A stretch of 55,767 bases of DNA, from positions 1 through 55,767 of the forward strand of contig JASDDH010000024.1 in NCBI GenBank assembly GCA_030407505.1. The letters run 5' to 3'. The translations under genes were made by a program, and so were the position numbers. The stretch is from Planococcus sp. APC 4015 (GTDB lineage Bacteria > Actinomycetota > Actinomycetes > Actinomycetales > Microbacteriaceae). The notes under the pieces are model-generated. The model ran no database searches. It saw nothing but the letters and a program-made list of their open reading frames with translations, and was not told where the DNA came from. Of the stretch, positions 33,527 to 42,709 are shown in pieces (position 1 is the first letter of the stretch; the number at the start of each line of letters is the position of its first letter).

Positions 33527-34225
33527 ATGCGCCGCATCCGTTCTCTTGCCGCCCTCGTCCTCATCGCCCTCGGGCTGGCGGCGTGTTCCTCCCCCGCTCC
33601 CGACACGGCTGCGCCGACCGGCGACGGCACCCTCGTCGCGTTCTACGGCGACTCCTACACGCTGGGCACCGGACTCGACGACCCCGCAGGCCGGTGGTCG
33701 ACCATCATCAGCGCCGAGCGCGGCTGGCGGGAGTTCAACCCGAGCGTCAACGGGCTCGGCTTCGTCAACAACCGCACGCAGTTCGGCGAGGGCTCCGGCG
33801 ACCTGCCCGACCTCATCATCGCGGAGCGCCCCGACATCGTCTTCGTCACGATGGGGCTCAACGACAACTTCAGCTACGACTTCGACGCCGACCGCATCCG
33901 CACCGCGATCACCGACGACCTCACGCGACTCGGCGAGGCGCTCCCCGACGCGCGCCTGGTCGTCGTCGAGCCGTTCTGGTACACCGACGAGCGTCCCGAG
34001 TCGGTCGACGTGATCATCGGATGGGTGCGCGATGCGGCAGCGGATGCCGGTGCCGACTGGATTCCGGGAGCCAGCCGCTGGCTCGACGGTCACTACGCCG
34101 ACAGTGCCGACAGCTGGATGGCCTCGGACGGCCTGCATCCGAACCAGACCGGATACCGGCAGATGGCGGAGCGCATGGATGAAGAGCTCGCGAAGCTCGA
34201 CCCGCCGCTCGATCAGAACGGCTGA
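33527..34225 (+). CDS. SGNH/GDSL-family esterase lipoprotein
   Basis: 232 aa. Lipoprotein signal MRRIRSLAALVLIALGLAAC with lipobox LAAC, so it is lipid-anchored outside the membrane. Block I reads VAFYGDSYTLGTG (nucleophile Ser in GDSY). Block III is VFVTMGLNDNF (Asn). Block V is SDGLHPNQTGYRQMA, with the catalytic Asp and His. It probably deacylates a cell-wall glycan or lipid. Its 3' end overlaps the convergent apbE gene by 13 bp. Confidence 0.92.
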   Translation: MRRIRSLAALVLIALGLAACSSPAPDTAAPTGDGTLVAFYGDSYTLGTGLDDPAGRWSTIISAERGWREFNPSVNGLGFVNNRTQFGEGSGDLPDLIIAERPDIVFVTMGLNDNFSYDFDADRIRTAITDDLTRLGEALPDARLVVVEPFWYTDERPESVDVIIGWVRDAAADAGADWIPGASRWLDGHYADSADSWMASDGLHPNQTGYRQMAERMDEELAKLDPPLDQNG

Positions 34226-35028
34226 ACAACGGCGCGCACGACGTCGACGCTGACCTCCGTGCCGTCGATCCACCGCCGCACGCGTCCGTCATCCGACACC
34301 GACATGCCCGTGTGCGACGGCGCCTTCGCGATCCACGAGAGGTCGTCGAACCCCGCGACCATGCCCACCGTCGCCCAGAGGTCGGCGTCGGTCAGCCGGT
34401 CGGCGATCACCGTGACCGAGGCCACCCCCGACACCGGCTCCCCCGACCGCGGATCGATGACGTGTGCTCCGCGCTCGGCCGAACCCGATGTCGCGACGGC
34501 GCCGGTGCGCACGGGGACCGTCGCCAGGACACTCGCGGGGTGCCGCGGGTCGGCGATCCCGACGTTCCACGTCCAGTCCGACCCGTCGGCCGTGAAGAGC
34601 TGCATGTCGCCGCCGGCGTTGACGCCCGCGGCGATGACACCGGGCCGGTCCACGAGGGGCGCGATGAACCGGCGTGCCGCGCGTTCCACCGCCCAGCCTT
34701 TGACATAGCCGGTGGGGTCGAATCCACCGGACCACGACGCGCTGAAGAGCCCGGTCGTCGCCACCTCGGCTTCGCGGCATGCGTCGGCGACCTCGCGCAC
34801 CTCGGGATCGGCCGCGTCGATCGTGAGGGCGCCGCGTGCGATCCGACTGACGTCGGACTCCGGTCGATACGTCGAGAACGTGCGGTCGACACGTCGCAGA
34901 TCGGCGAAGCACTCCTCTGACGCTCGATCGACCAGGCTGTCGTCGAGGTCGCCCACGACCGTGACACTCACGACGGTCCCCATGATCTGCGCCACCCGGA
35001 TGCGGCGGGGCGCGGACGACCCGCTCAT
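34213..35028 (-). CDS. apbE: FAD:protein FMN transferase
   Basis: 271 aa from the ATG at 35028, overlapping the upstream FMN-binding gene as ATGA. ApbE landmarks are AQIMGTVVSVTV at the start, DRTFSTYRPESDVSRI, GGFDPTGYVKGWAVERAARR, VNAGGDM and ATSGSAERGAHVIDPRSGEP. It attaches FMN through a phosphoester to Ser/Thr of exported flavoproteins. The obvious substrate is the FMN-binding protein encoded just upstream. It has no clear signal peptide, so it may act in the cytoplasm or as a non-classically located enzyme. Confidence 0.93.
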   Translation of the reverse strand: MSGSSAPRRIRVAQIMGTVVSVTVVGDLDDSLVDRASEECFADLRRVDRTFSTYRPESDVSRIARGALTIDAADPEVREVADACREAEVATTGLFSASWSGGFDPTGYVKGWAVERAARRFIAPLVDRPGVIAAGVNAGGDMQLFTADGSDWTWNVGIADPRHPASVLATVPVRTGAVATSGSAERGAHVIDPRSGEPVSGVASVTVIADRLTDADLWATVGMVAGFDDLSWIAKAPSHTGMSVSDDGRVRRWIDGTEVSVDVVRAVVQPF

Positions 35029-35501
35029 GCGGCGGCCTGATCGAGCGCGCTCTGGAGCGACTGGAGGTAGCCCTCGCTGGTGTAGGTGGCGCCCGAGACG
35101 GTGTCGATGTCGGCGCTCTGCGCGGCGGTCGTCTCGGACATGAGCGTGGGCAGTGCCCGCTCGTTGATCTGGCGATCCTTGGAGTTGCTGTTCGGATACT
35201 CGGGCACCTGCACGTCGGCGATCACACCACCGTTGATCGTGACCCGCACCTGAACCGGCCCGTAGCGGGTGTTCGTCGCGCTCCCGAGATACGTGCCGTC
35301 GGTGAGAGCGGTCGCGGTCGCCGTGGTTGCAGCATCCGCCGTCGTCGACCCGCTGCCGGCAGTCGCGGGAGCGCCGGTCGTGCCGACCGCCGTGCTGGAG
35401 TCCACGGCCGCCGCGACGACCACGTCGTGCGACGTGCGATAGCCGAGCAGCAGCAGGACGCCGCTGAGTGTGGCGAGGACGGCGTAGATGATCTTCTTCA
35501 T
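35025..35501 (-). CDS. FMN-binding domain protein, probable covalent flavoprotein
   Basis: 158 aa. One N-terminal membrane anchor (IIYAVLATLSGVLLLLGY) and a Thr/Ala/Ser-rich linker (TTADAATTATATALTDGTYL) precede an FMN-binding domain. That domain ends in DIDTVSGATYTSEG, matching the flavinylation motif D-x-x-S/T-G-A-T-x-S/T; the Thr of GATYT would carry FMN. It sits between a ferric-reductase-like membrane flavoprotein and apbE, as in flavin-based extracytoplasmic electron-transfer loci. Confidence 0.93.
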   Translation of the reverse strand: MKKIIYAVLATLSGVLLLLGYRTSHDVVVAAAVDSSTAVGTTGAPATAGSGSTTADAATTATATALTDGTYLGSATNTRYGPVQVRVTINGGVIADVQVPEYPNSNSKDRQINERALPTLMSETTAAQSADIDTVSGATYTSEGYLQSLQSALDQAAA

Positions 35502-35519
35502 GATGTGCTCCCTGGGCCG

Positions 35520-36947
35520 CTAGATCGAGAACGCTTCGGTGTGGATGCGCGGAGCCGGTACCCCTGCGGCGCGCAGGTCGGCACAGACGGCATCCATCCA
35601 TGCATCGGGTCCGCACACGTACGCATCGACGTCCGACAGGTCGTCGACGAGGTGCCGGAACACATCGGGACCGCCCCACGCGCTGTGCGTCCGCGGCAGC
35701 CACGCCGATCCGGCCGCGGCCCTCGGGCCGTCCAGCGGCACGTGACGGATGCCGCGGAACCTCACGAGGTCGGCGATGGCCGCCTGCCGCAGGCCGTCTG
35801 CCGAAGACCGGTCGCGGGTGATGAGGATCGCTGTACCGGGGGCATAGTCCTCGCCCTCGAGCAGCGACACGAGCGGTGCGACGCCCGCCCCGGCTCCGAT
35901 CATGAGCAGACGCCGACTGTCCCGCGCCGCACCGGTCATGCGTCCGTAGGGCCCCTCGATGAGGGCCCGTGTGCCGGGCTTCATCCCCGCCAGTCGCGCG
36001 GTGCCGTCGCCCGCCACGCGGGCTGAGATGACGAGTTCGCCACGAGCCGGGTCGGCTGAGAGCGAGAACGGATGCCCGCGCGACCAGCCCGGGCCGTCCA
36101 GAAAGCGCCAGACGAAAAACTGTCCGGCCTCCGCGCCGAGCCGGTCGAGGCGGCGTCCCCCCATGCGAACGGTGACTCCGCGGTCGCCGTCGCGCTCGAT
36201 GCCGGTCACGGTGATGCGATGCCGCAGCGACCGCGCCAGAGGCATCCCGATCCTGAAGACGAGAACGGATGCCGCCGCCAGGCCCCACAGCGTCCACCAG
36301 TAGGCGGTGGCCGCCGGCGACGAGATGAAGTCCGCGCCGGTCCAGAGCTGGTGAGGCAGCGCGATTCCGACTCCGAGGTACGCGTAGAGGTGCAGCAGGT
36401 GCCACGATTCGTACCTCATCCGGCGCCGCGCCGCGCGGATGGAGGTGACGGCGACACCGATCACGAGCACCGTGCCCACGGTCGCGAGCAGCATCCCCGG
36501 GTAGTCCCAGACGAACTCCCACAGCTGGACGAACGGATTCACCCCCGCCTCTGCGGCATACCCGGCGACCAGGAGCACGATGTGCGCGAGCATGGCCCAC
36601 AACGACCAGAATCCGACGAGCCGGTGCACCCGGATGAGGGCGTCTCTGCCGAAGCCCTTCTCGAACAGCGGTACTCGCGCCATGAGAAGGACCTGGTAAA
36701 GCAGCAGGTTCGAGGCGACGAGACCGGTCAGCCGGCCGAGGGCGTTCAGCGACGACGCATCGAGGGCGAGGAGCGCGTCGATGCCGCCACCGAGAACCCA
36801 CAGCCAGACGACGAAAAGACTCGTCGACCAGATGGCGAGCATGGCTCCGAGGTTCCACGCGAAAGCCCGTCGCCGCCGCGCGACCTGCGCGCTCGGGGTG
36901 GGCGCGATCGGCAGGGCGATGGGGGGTGCGGCGGCGACGGTGGTCAT
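35520..36947 (-). CDS. Ferric reductase-like transmembrane protein with FAD/NAD(P) domain
   Basis: 475 aa from the ATG at 36947. Six helices (~residues 28-220) form a heme-binding ferric-reductase-like bundle with His residues such as HRLVGFWSLWAMLAHIVLLV and YESWHLLHLYAYLGVGIALP. The cytosolic part is a ferredoxin-NADP reductase module: FAD loop WSRGHPFSLSADPARGELVI, NAD(P) loop LMIGAGAGVAPLVSLLEG, and a final VDAYVCGPDAWMDAVCADLR. It should move electrons from NAD(P)H across the membrane, probably to the FMN-binding protein encoded 18 bp downstream. Confidence 0.93.
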   Translation of the reverse strand: MTTVAAAPPIALPIAPTPSAQVARRRRAFAWNLGAMLAIWSTSLFVVWLWVLGGGIDALLALDASSLNALGRLTGLVASNLLLYQVLLMARVPLFEKGFGRDALIRVHRLVGFWSLWAMLAHIVLLVAGYAAEAGVNPFVQLWEFVWDYPGMLLATVGTVLVIGVAVTSIRAARRRMRYESWHLLHLYAYLGVGIALPHQLWTGADFISSPAATAYWWTLWGLAAASVLVFRIGMPLARSLRHRITVTGIERDGDRGVTVRMGGRRLDRLGAEAGQFFVWRFLDGPGWSRGHPFSLSADPARGELVISARVAGDGTARLAGMKPGTRALIEGPYGRMTGAARDSRRLLMIGAGAGVAPLVSLLEGEDYAPGTAILITRDRSSADGLRQAAIADLVRFRGIRHVPLDGPRAAAGSAWLPRTHSAWGGPDVFRHLVDDLSDVDAYVCGPDAWMDAVCADLRAAGVPAPRIHTEAFSI

Positions 36948-36969
36948 GGTGTCGGTTCGCTTCCGGCTG

Positions 36970-37434
36970 TCAGGGCGTGGCTTCGGGCGCCGGCGAGACG
37001 CCGTCGTCGGAGTCGGAGTCGGAGTCGTCATCGCCGCGGTGATCTCCGTCGCGACCCTCGAGATCGCCGCGGGGTCCGCCGTCCGGGCGTTGCAACTGGG
37101 AGCCGCGGTCATCGCCGCCGAGCAGCCCCGGCACACCACCGCGGACGGACGACCCCGCGAGCCCTGCGGCGGTGGCCGCAGCCCCGACACCGGCGCCCAG
37201 GCCGAGCAGCAGCACAGCGGCGACGGCCGCGCCCGCGACGCGCACCCAGGTGCGCTGCAGCAACGGCCGCCGCTCGGGCGATGCATCCGGAGTCGCGGTC
37301 GCGACGGGCGACGGAGTCGTGGGCAGGTGCTCGGGCCCGGAGGCCGCCGTGTCGGAGTACGGTGACGAGCCGGCCTCAGCGGGGACGTCCCTGCCTCCGG
37401 TGGATTCAGGGGTGGTGGGGTTGTCTTGTGTCAT
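36970..37434 (-). CDS. Single-pass membrane protein with acidic tail
   Basis: 154 aa, between the sensor kinase and the ferric-reductase-like gene. An N-terminal Pro/Ser/Thr-rich cytosolic part is followed by one helix (VAGAAVAAVLLLGLGAGVGA) and an external tail. The tail is Gly-rich, then strongly acidic (DDDSDSDSDDGVSPAPEA). The acidic run could bind metal cations. Its position suggests a link with the electron-transfer genes or as a signal source for the kinase. The family is not recognised. Confidence 0.65.
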   Translation of the reverse strand: MTQDNPTTPESTGGRDVPAEAGSSPYSDTAASGPEHLPTTPSPVATATPDASPERRPLLQRTWVRVAGAAVAAVLLLGLGAGVGAAATAAGLAGSSVRGGVPGLLGGDDRGSQLQRPDGGPRGDLEGRDGDHRGDDDSDSDSDDGVSPAPEATP

Positions 37435-37520
37435 GCCCCCACTGTCGGCGGCGCGTTCCAAGACCGCTCAAAGAATGCGGCTCACCCAGCAGATCCATAA
37501 GCGATCCGCGGCCGGCGGGT

Positions 37521-38516
37521 TCAGCGACGCGCGGCCGGCAGGACGAGCAGGAAGGTCGTGCCCGACGACGAGGTGCGTTCGACGCCCACCGTGCCGCCGA
37601 AGCGCGTCGCGATGTCGCGCACCAGCGGCAGGCCGAGCCCGAACCCGCGATGCGTCGTCGAGGTGTCGTCGCGCGCGAAGCGCTCGAAGAGTCGCTCAGG
37701 ATCGCCGGCGATGCCGCCGCCTTCGTCGACGACCCGCACCTGGACGCTGCGACCGGCGGCCGCGGCGGTCACCGAGACCGCACCGTCCGGCGGAGAGAAC
37801 CGCACCGCGTTGTCGAGCAGTGCGACCAGCGCCCGCATGAGCGCCGTCCCGTCGGCGGCGGTCTCGAGTCCGGCCGGGATGGACTGCTCGATCCGGATGC
37901 CGGCATCCGCCGCCCGCGGACCGATCACGTCGATGGCCTCACCGGCGGCGGACGCGACAGACGACACCGCGTCGGCGTCGCCGCTGCGCGCCCCCGCTGT
38001 CTCGGCGGTGAGGAGCAGATCGCTGAGCACGTCGTCCATCACCGCGGCGTCGCGCCGGAGGTCGTCGAGGACGCCGTCGACATCGCCTCCGCGATCGAGC
38101 CGGTGCTGCGCGAGCTGGATGCGGCTGGTCAGCGTGGTCAGAGGAGTGCGCAGCTCGTGACTCGCGTCGGCGACGAACGCCCGCTGGACCTCCAGCGCCT
38201 CGGCGAGCGGTCGCGCCGCCCGCCGGGCCATGTACCAGGCGATCACCCCGAGGGCGAGCACGCCGAGGACTCCGAGCACGATCGCGACCGGCACGACGTC
38301 GTCGAGGTCGAGGATGCGGTCGTCCCAGCGCTCCCCGCCTCCGCGACCGGGCCGCGGATCGGGGCGCGACGTCGCGAACATCGCCGCGACCGTGATGACC
38401 GTGATGAGACCGACGATCGCCGCCGACGCGAGCCCCACCGTGAGCCCGACCCGCAGAGCCGACTGCTGAACGCGTCGGCGGTCCGCCGCGACGCCCGGAC
38501 GATCGCGTCCGGTCAC
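37521..38516 (-). CDS. Sensor histidine kinase
   Basis: 331 aa from the GTG at 38516, which overlaps the regulator stop as GTGA. Two membrane helices (~residues 20-45 and 72-95) flank a short ~25-residue external loop, so there is little room for an extracellular sensor domain. The H-box is FVADASHELRTPLTTL, the N-box LVALLDNAVRFSPPDG, and the G boxes VVDEGGGIAGD and GFGLGLPLVRDIA. It is the cognate kinase of the response regulator upstream. Adjacent redox genes suggest a membrane or redox stimulus, by context only. Confidence 0.93.
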   Translation of the reverse strand: MTGRDRPGVAADRRRVQQSALRVGLTVGLASAAIVGLITVITVAAMFATSRPDPRPGRGGGERWDDRILDLDDVVPVAIVLGVLGVLALGVIAWYMARRAARPLAEALEVQRAFVADASHELRTPLTTLTSRIQLAQHRLDRGGDVDGVLDDLRRDAAVMDDVLSDLLLTAETAGARSGDADAVSSVASAAGEAIDVIGPRAADAGIRIEQSIPAGLETAADGTALMRALVALLDNAVRFSPPDGAVSVTAAAAGRSVQVRVVDEGGGIAGDPERLFERFARDDTSTTHRGFGLGLPLVRDIATRFGGTVGVERTSSSGTTFLLVLPAARR

Positions 38517-39190
38517 GTCGGGTCGCCGCTTCGGTAGCCGCGAGCCCGGACGGTCTCGATGACCTCCGGGGTCGCCTTGCGACGGATGTAGTGGACGTAC
38601 GTGTCGACCGTCGCCGCGGAGCCGCCGGGGAACACGCTCTCGAGGATCTCGTCGCGACTGAAGACGTGCTCGGGCGAGGACGTGAGCAGCTCGAGCAGAT
38701 CGGTCTCCGCCGCCGTGAGGGCGATGCGGCGTTCGGTCGGCGAGTACAGCGCCTGGGTCCGGGGAGTGAACACCCACGAGCCGATCTCACGGCGATCGCC
38801 GATCGCCCGGGTCCCGCGACGCAGCGCCCGCAGCCGGGCGAGGAGCTCGGCGAAGTCGAAGGGCTTGACGAGGTAGTCATCGGCGCCGCCGTCGAGTCCG
38901 GTCACCCGGTCCTGGACCGAGCCGAGCGCGGTGAGCATCAGTGCGGGCGTCGTGATGCGCGCCGTGCGCACCGCCTCGAGGAAGTCGACACCCGACATCG
39001 CGGGAAGCCGGCGATCGACGACCAGGACGTCGTAGCGACGACGCAGGGCGAGGGCGAGCGCCTGTTCGCCTGTGGACGCGTGGTCGACCTCGTAATCGTC
39101 GGACAGCACCTCGACCGCGATCCGGGCGATCTCGTCTTCGTCCTCGACGTACAGCAGCCGCGGGCGAGCGGCGTCGGGGACCGGGGACAT
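38513..39190 (-). CDS. OmpR-family response regulator
   Basis: 225 aa. Receiver domain at the N-terminus with YVEDEDE acidic pocket, phospho-accepting Asp in YDVLVVDRRLPAMSG, and Lys in DDYLVKPFDFAEL. The C-terminal winged helix contains IALTAAETDLLELLTSSPEH and VDTYVHYIRRKATPEV. It is encoded upstream of, and translationally coupled to, the histidine kinase. Likely targets are its own operon and the electron-transfer genes downstream. Confidence 0.95.
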   Translation of the reverse strand: MSPVPDAARPRLLYVEDEDEIARIAVEVLSDDYEVDHASTGEQALALALRRRYDVLVVDRRLPAMSGVDFLEAVRTARITTPALMLTALGSVQDRVTGLDGGADDYLVKPFDFAELLARLRALRRGTRAIGDRREIGSWVFTPRTQALYSPTERRIALTAAETDLLELLTSSPEHVFSRDEILESVFPGGSAATVDTYVHYIRRKATPEVIETVRARGYRSGDPT

Positions 39191-39250
39191 GCGCCCAGTC
39201 TCCCAGCACGTGACGCGGGTGGGCCGTGAATGTCGCCTGAGCCCCCGCGC

Positions 39251-39460
39251 TCAGGCGACGCGGACGAACCTCGGCCCGCTGTAGCCGTCGCGCTCGACAT
39301 GCTCGGTGAACATCCCGAGCGGCCGCATCCAGAAGCTGTAGTCGCCGTAGAGCTGGCGGTAGTAGACCAGTTCTTCTTCGGTCTCGCTGTGCCGCCCGAC
39401 GCCGATCACCTCGTAGCGTGCACCTGTGAAGTGCTCGTAGATCCCCGGTTCCAGCGTCAT
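39251..39460 (-). CDS. DUF1653 family protein
   Basis: 69 aa from the ATG at 39460, overlapping the stop of the DUF1801 gene as ATGA. The sequence MTLEPGIYEHFTGARYEVIG, EELVYYRQLYGDYSFWMRP and MFTEHVERDGYSGPRF is the compact DUF1653 beta-barrel-like domain. This family usually occurs as a small stand-alone protein of unknown role. Confidence 0.92.
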   Translation of the reverse strand: MTLEPGIYEHFTGARYEVIGVGRHSETEEELVYYRQLYGDYSFWMRPLGMFTEHVERDGYSGPRFVRVA

Positions 39461-39885
39461 GCCCGCGGATCCGGATCGTCGCCACGCGACCACGCGATCG
39501 CAATGAGGCGGCGCAGCACGTCGAGATCGAGGTCGTCGAGCTTGTTCGCATAGACGCACCCGGCACCCTGCGTGAATGTGCCGAGCGACGGCAGGAGCGC
39601 GGCCCCCTCTGGAAGGTCGGTGAGGCCGTAGAACGTCAGCTTCGCCTTGCGGGGCGAGAATCCGGCCTTCGGCCAGTCGCCGCGCGTGCGGGGGTTGCTC
39701 GGCGAGACGTAGTGGAAGCTCCCGTAGCCCACCATCGTCGGTCCCCACATCTTCGGTTCCACGCCCGTCATCTCGGTGAAGACCTCGGCGAGCCGCAGAC
39801 CTTCCTCGCGCCTTCGCGGGGTCGCAGCGCTCTCGAGGAACGAGTGCACGTCGGCATCCGTCGCCTTCGTCTTGATGTCGCTCAT
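39457..39885 (-). CDS. DUF1801 family protein
   Basis: 142 aa from the ATG at 39885, preceded by AAGGAGGA. DUF1801 marks are VHSFLESAATPRRREEGLRL, MWGPTMVGYGSFHYVSPS, GFSPRKAKLTFYGLTDLPE and LDDLDLDVLRRLIAIAWSRG. The fold is related to YdhG/YjbR and frataxin-like proteins. The biochemical role is unknown. It forms a two-gene operon with the DUF1653 gene. Confidence 0.92.
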   Translation of the reverse strand: MSDIKTKATDADVHSFLESAATPRRREEGLRLAEVFTEMTGVEPKMWGPTMVGYGSFHYVSPSNPRTRGDWPKAGFSPRKAKLTFYGLTDLPEGAALLPSLGTFTQGAGCVYANKLDDLDLDVLRRLIAIAWSRGDDPDPRA

Positions 39886-40002
39886 CGCGTCCTCCTTCTC
39901 GCCGCCTCCATTATCGGCCGCCGCACCGACACCCACTAGCGATGAGACGCAGTGCCAAATAGACTGAACCGCAGTTTCACGCCCCGCCCGAAGGAGACCG
40001 TC

Positions 40003-41730
40003 ATGGCCGACTCATCCCCGTACTCCCCTCCCGTCGAGGACTACACGTTCCTGCTCGGTGAGGCGTTCGGCCTCGATCTCGTCGACCGCGCGACCGGCGG
40101 CGAGCTGTCGGTCGACGATGCGACCGACATCCTCGCGGCGGCCGGCGACTTCGCGGCATCCGTCATCGCACCTCTCGAGCGCACCGGCGACCAGGTCGGC
40201 GCGCGCCTGGACGACGGCCAGGTCCACCTGCCCGACGGCTTCGCCGAGGCCTACAAGGCCTTCGTGGATGCCGGCTGGGTCACCGCCGAGGCGCCCGTGT
40301 CGGCCGGGGGCGACGGGCTGCCGGGCGGCATCCGCGCGGGTCTCAGCGAGATGTGGAACGCGTCGAACGCGGCCTTCGCGCTGTGCTGGCTGCTGACGGC
40401 GGGCCAGATCCATGCTCTGGATGCCGCGGCATCCGACGAATTGCGCGAGATCTTCCTCACCAAGCTCGTCTCGGGCGAGTGGACCGGCACGATGAACCTC
40501 ACCGAGCCCGAGGCCGGGACGGATCTCGGGGCGATCCGCTCCATCGCGACGCCGCGCGACGACGGCAGCTGGGGCATCCGCGGGCAGAAGATCTTCATCA
40601 CGTGGGGCGACCATGACATCGCCGAGAACATCGTGCACCTCGTGCTCGCCCGCACCCCGGGAGCCCCCGACGGGGCGAAGGGCCTGTCCCTGTTCGTCGT
40701 CCCGAAGTTCCTCGTCGACGACGACGGCAGCCTCGGCGAGCGCAACGCCGTCACGACGGTAGCGATCGAGCACAAGCTCGGCATCCACGGCAGCCCCACG
40801 TGCGTGCTCGCCTACGAAGACGCGACCGGCTACCTCGTCGGCGAGCTCGGCGGAGGCCTCGCCGGCATGTTCATCATGATGAACTCGGCCCGCGCAGGCA
40901 TGGGCTTCCAGGCCACCGGCATCGCCGATCGTTCGTATCAGGAGGCCGCCGCCTACGCCGCGAACCGCCTGCAGGGCCGCGTGCTCGACCGCCCCGCCGG
41001 CTCGAGCATCGCCGAGCACCCCGATGTCAGGCGTCTCCTGCTGTCGATGTCGAGCAAGATCTTCGCGATGCGCGCGCTGGGCGTCTACGTCGGCGATCTG
41101 CTCGACCGCGGCGAGAGCGACGAGGACGTCAACCGGCTCGGCGAGTTCTTCGTGCCGATCCTCAAAGGCTGGACGACCGAGGATGCCATCCAGGTCACGA
41201 GCGAGGGCATCCAGGTCTTCGGTGGCATGGGCTTCATCGAAGAGACCGGCGTCGCCCAGCACTACCGCGACGTGCGCATCACGACGATCTACGAAGGCAC
41301 GACCGCGATCCAGTCCAACGACCTCGTCGGCCGCAAGGTGCTGCGAGACGGCGGAGCGACGGCCGAGGAGCTCTTCACGGCCGTGGAGCAGACCGTCGCC
41401 CAGCTTCGCGGCGTCGACCACCCGGTCGCCGCGCGCACCGCCGACCGGCTCGCCCGGGCGCTCGACGCCGGGCGTCGCGCGACCGCCGATCTGCTCGGCT
41501 TCGCGGAGTCGCCCCGTGATGTGCACGCGGTCAGCGTGCCCTACCTCATGCTGCTGGGCACGCTCGCCGGCGGGTGGATGCACGCGTCGGCGGTCACCGC
41601 CGTGCTCGCGAAGGACGAGCAGACGACGACGGATGCCGCACGTCTGACGTCGGCGGACTTCTACGGCAGCCACCACCTGTCGCGGGTGCACGCCCTGGCC
41701 GAGACGGTGGCCGGCGGCGAGATCGACTGA
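40003..41730 (+). CDS. Acyl-CoA dehydrogenase
   Basis: 575 aa from the ATG at 40003, with GAAGGAG 6 bases upstream. It has the extended ACAD layout: N-terminal helices, the FAD and substrate region TGTMNLTEPEAGTDLGAIRS, WGIRGQKIFITWGDHD, and a C-terminal region with FGGMGFIEETGVAQHYRDVR and ITTIYEGTTAIQSNDLVGRK. A further ~100-residue C-terminal extension is typical of larger members (AidB-like or long-chain ACADs). The EGT stretch contains the usual catalytic-base region. It likely oxidises a medium- or long-chain acyl-CoA. Its stop abuts the stop of the convergent WYL gene. Confidence 0.93.
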   Translation: MADSSPYSPPVEDYTFLLGEAFGLDLVDRATGGELSVDDATDILAAAGDFAASVIAPLERTGDQVGARLDDGQVHLPDGFAEAYKAFVDAGWVTAEAPVSAGGDGLPGGIRAGLSEMWNASNAAFALCWLLTAGQIHALDAAASDELREIFLTKLVSGEWTGTMNLTEPEAGTDLGAIRSIATPRDDGSWGIRGQKIFITWGDHDIAENIVHLVLARTPGAPDGAKGLSLFVVPKFLVDDDGSLGERNAVTTVAIEHKLGIHGSPTCVLAYEDATGYLVGELGGGLAGMFIMMNSARAGMGFQATGIADRSYQEAAAYAANRLQGRVLDRPAGSSIAEHPDVRRLLLSMSSKIFAMRALGVYVGDLLDRGESDEDVNRLGEFFVPILKGWTTEDAIQVTSEGIQVFGGMGFIEETGVAQHYRDVRITTIYEGTTAIQSNDLVGRKVLRDGGATAEELFTAVEQTVAQLRGVDHPVAARTADRLARALDAGRRATADLLGFAESPRDVHAVSVPYLMLLGTLAGGWMHASAVTAVLAKDEQTTTDAARLTSADFYGSHHLSRVHALAETVAGGEID

Positions 41731-42687
41731 TCAGCCCGGGACGCCTGCGGCCAGCATCCGCCTGCCGACCGTGATGAACGCGTCGGCGAGATCGGGCGGC
41801 TGCGCAGCCTCGATCTCGACGCCGAAGCGCATCAGGGAAGCCGCGAGCGATTCCCACGACCACGAACCCGCCCGCAGTTCGCTCGTGCCGTCGCCCCGGT
41901 CGATGACCTCGGCTTCGCCGATGTAGGGCGCGATCTCGGCGGCGGATGCCGTGAGCACGACCCGCCCCTCGCAGGGCCAGCGATTCTCGTGCGATGAGCC
42001 CTTGAACCGCGCCGCCACGAAGGTCGCGACGTCGGCCTGCGGCAGGTCGCGGCGCCGGAACCGCGGCCCCGTAGGCGTGACCGGCGCCATGCGGTCGACG
42101 CGGTGGATGCGCCAGTCGTCGACATCGAGATCCCAAGCCACGAGGTACCACCGTCCCCCCGACGCGACGATGTGATGCGGCTCGACCCGCCGCCTCGTCG
42201 TGAGACCTCCACCCGATGTGTAGCCGAATCGCAGCACCTCGGTCGCGCGCACAGCGGCGCTGACGGCCAGCAGCACGGTCGGGTCCACGACCGGCTGGGG
42301 ATCGACCGCGCCGGTCACGGTGAGCGCGTCGAGCCGATGCCGGAGGCGCTGCGGCAAGACCTGGCGCACTGTGGCGAGCGCCCGCTCGGCGTCTTCGGCG
42401 ATGTCGACCCCGCTCGCGGATGCCGTGCGCAGCGCGACGGCGAGCGCCACCACCTGCCCGTCGTCGAAAAGCAGCGGCGGCAGCTCGGACCCCGCGTCCA
42501 GGCGGTACCCGCCGTCCGGGCCCTTGACAGCCGTGACGCGGTAGCCCATCTCGCGCAGGTGCTCGACGTCGCGGCGGACGGTGCGTGCGCTGACATCGAG
42601 GCGCTCGGCGAGCACGTCGCCCGGCCAATCCCGTCTGGCCTGCAGCAGCGAAAGCAGGCGCAGCAGGCGCGAGGTCGGTGAGGTCAT
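41731..42687 (-). CDS. WYL-domain transcriptional regulator (YafY/DeoR-like)
   Basis: 318 aa. An N-terminal helix-turn-helix (LLRLLSLLQARRDWPGDVLA, then ERLDVSARTVRRDVEHLREM) is followed by a WYL domain with RRVEPHHIVASGGRWYLVAW and DLDVDDWRIHRVDRM, and a C-terminal WCX domain. It is divergent from a small VOC/PhnB-like gene, a frequent pairing in which the regulator controls its neighbour. WYL domains sense nucleic-acid-like or small ligands; the ligand is not known. Confidence 0.92.
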   Translation of the reverse strand: MTSPTSRLLRLLSLLQARRDWPGDVLAERLDVSARTVRRDVEHLREMGYRVTAVKGPDGGYRLDAGSELPPLLFDDGQVVALAVALRTASASGVDIAEDAERALATVRQVLPQRLRHRLDALTVTGAVDPQPVVDPTVLLAVSAAVRATEVLRFGYTSGGGLTTRRRVEPHHIVASGGRWYLVAWDLDVDDWRIHRVDRMAPVTPTGPRFRRRDLPQADVATFVAARFKGSSHENRWPCEGRVVLTASAAEIAPYIGEAEVIDRGDGTSELRAGSWSWESLAASLMRFGVEIEAAQPPDLADAFITVGRRMLAAGVPG

Positions 42688-42709
42688 GTCGTCAGGCTAA
42701 GACCAGTAG

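Noticed and set aside
36072..38537. An 821-codon plus-strand frame opposite the electron-transfer and kinase genes
   Set aside because: The minus-strand genes have clear domains and overlapping start-stop coupling. The plus frame is Arg/Pro/His-rich without any motif.
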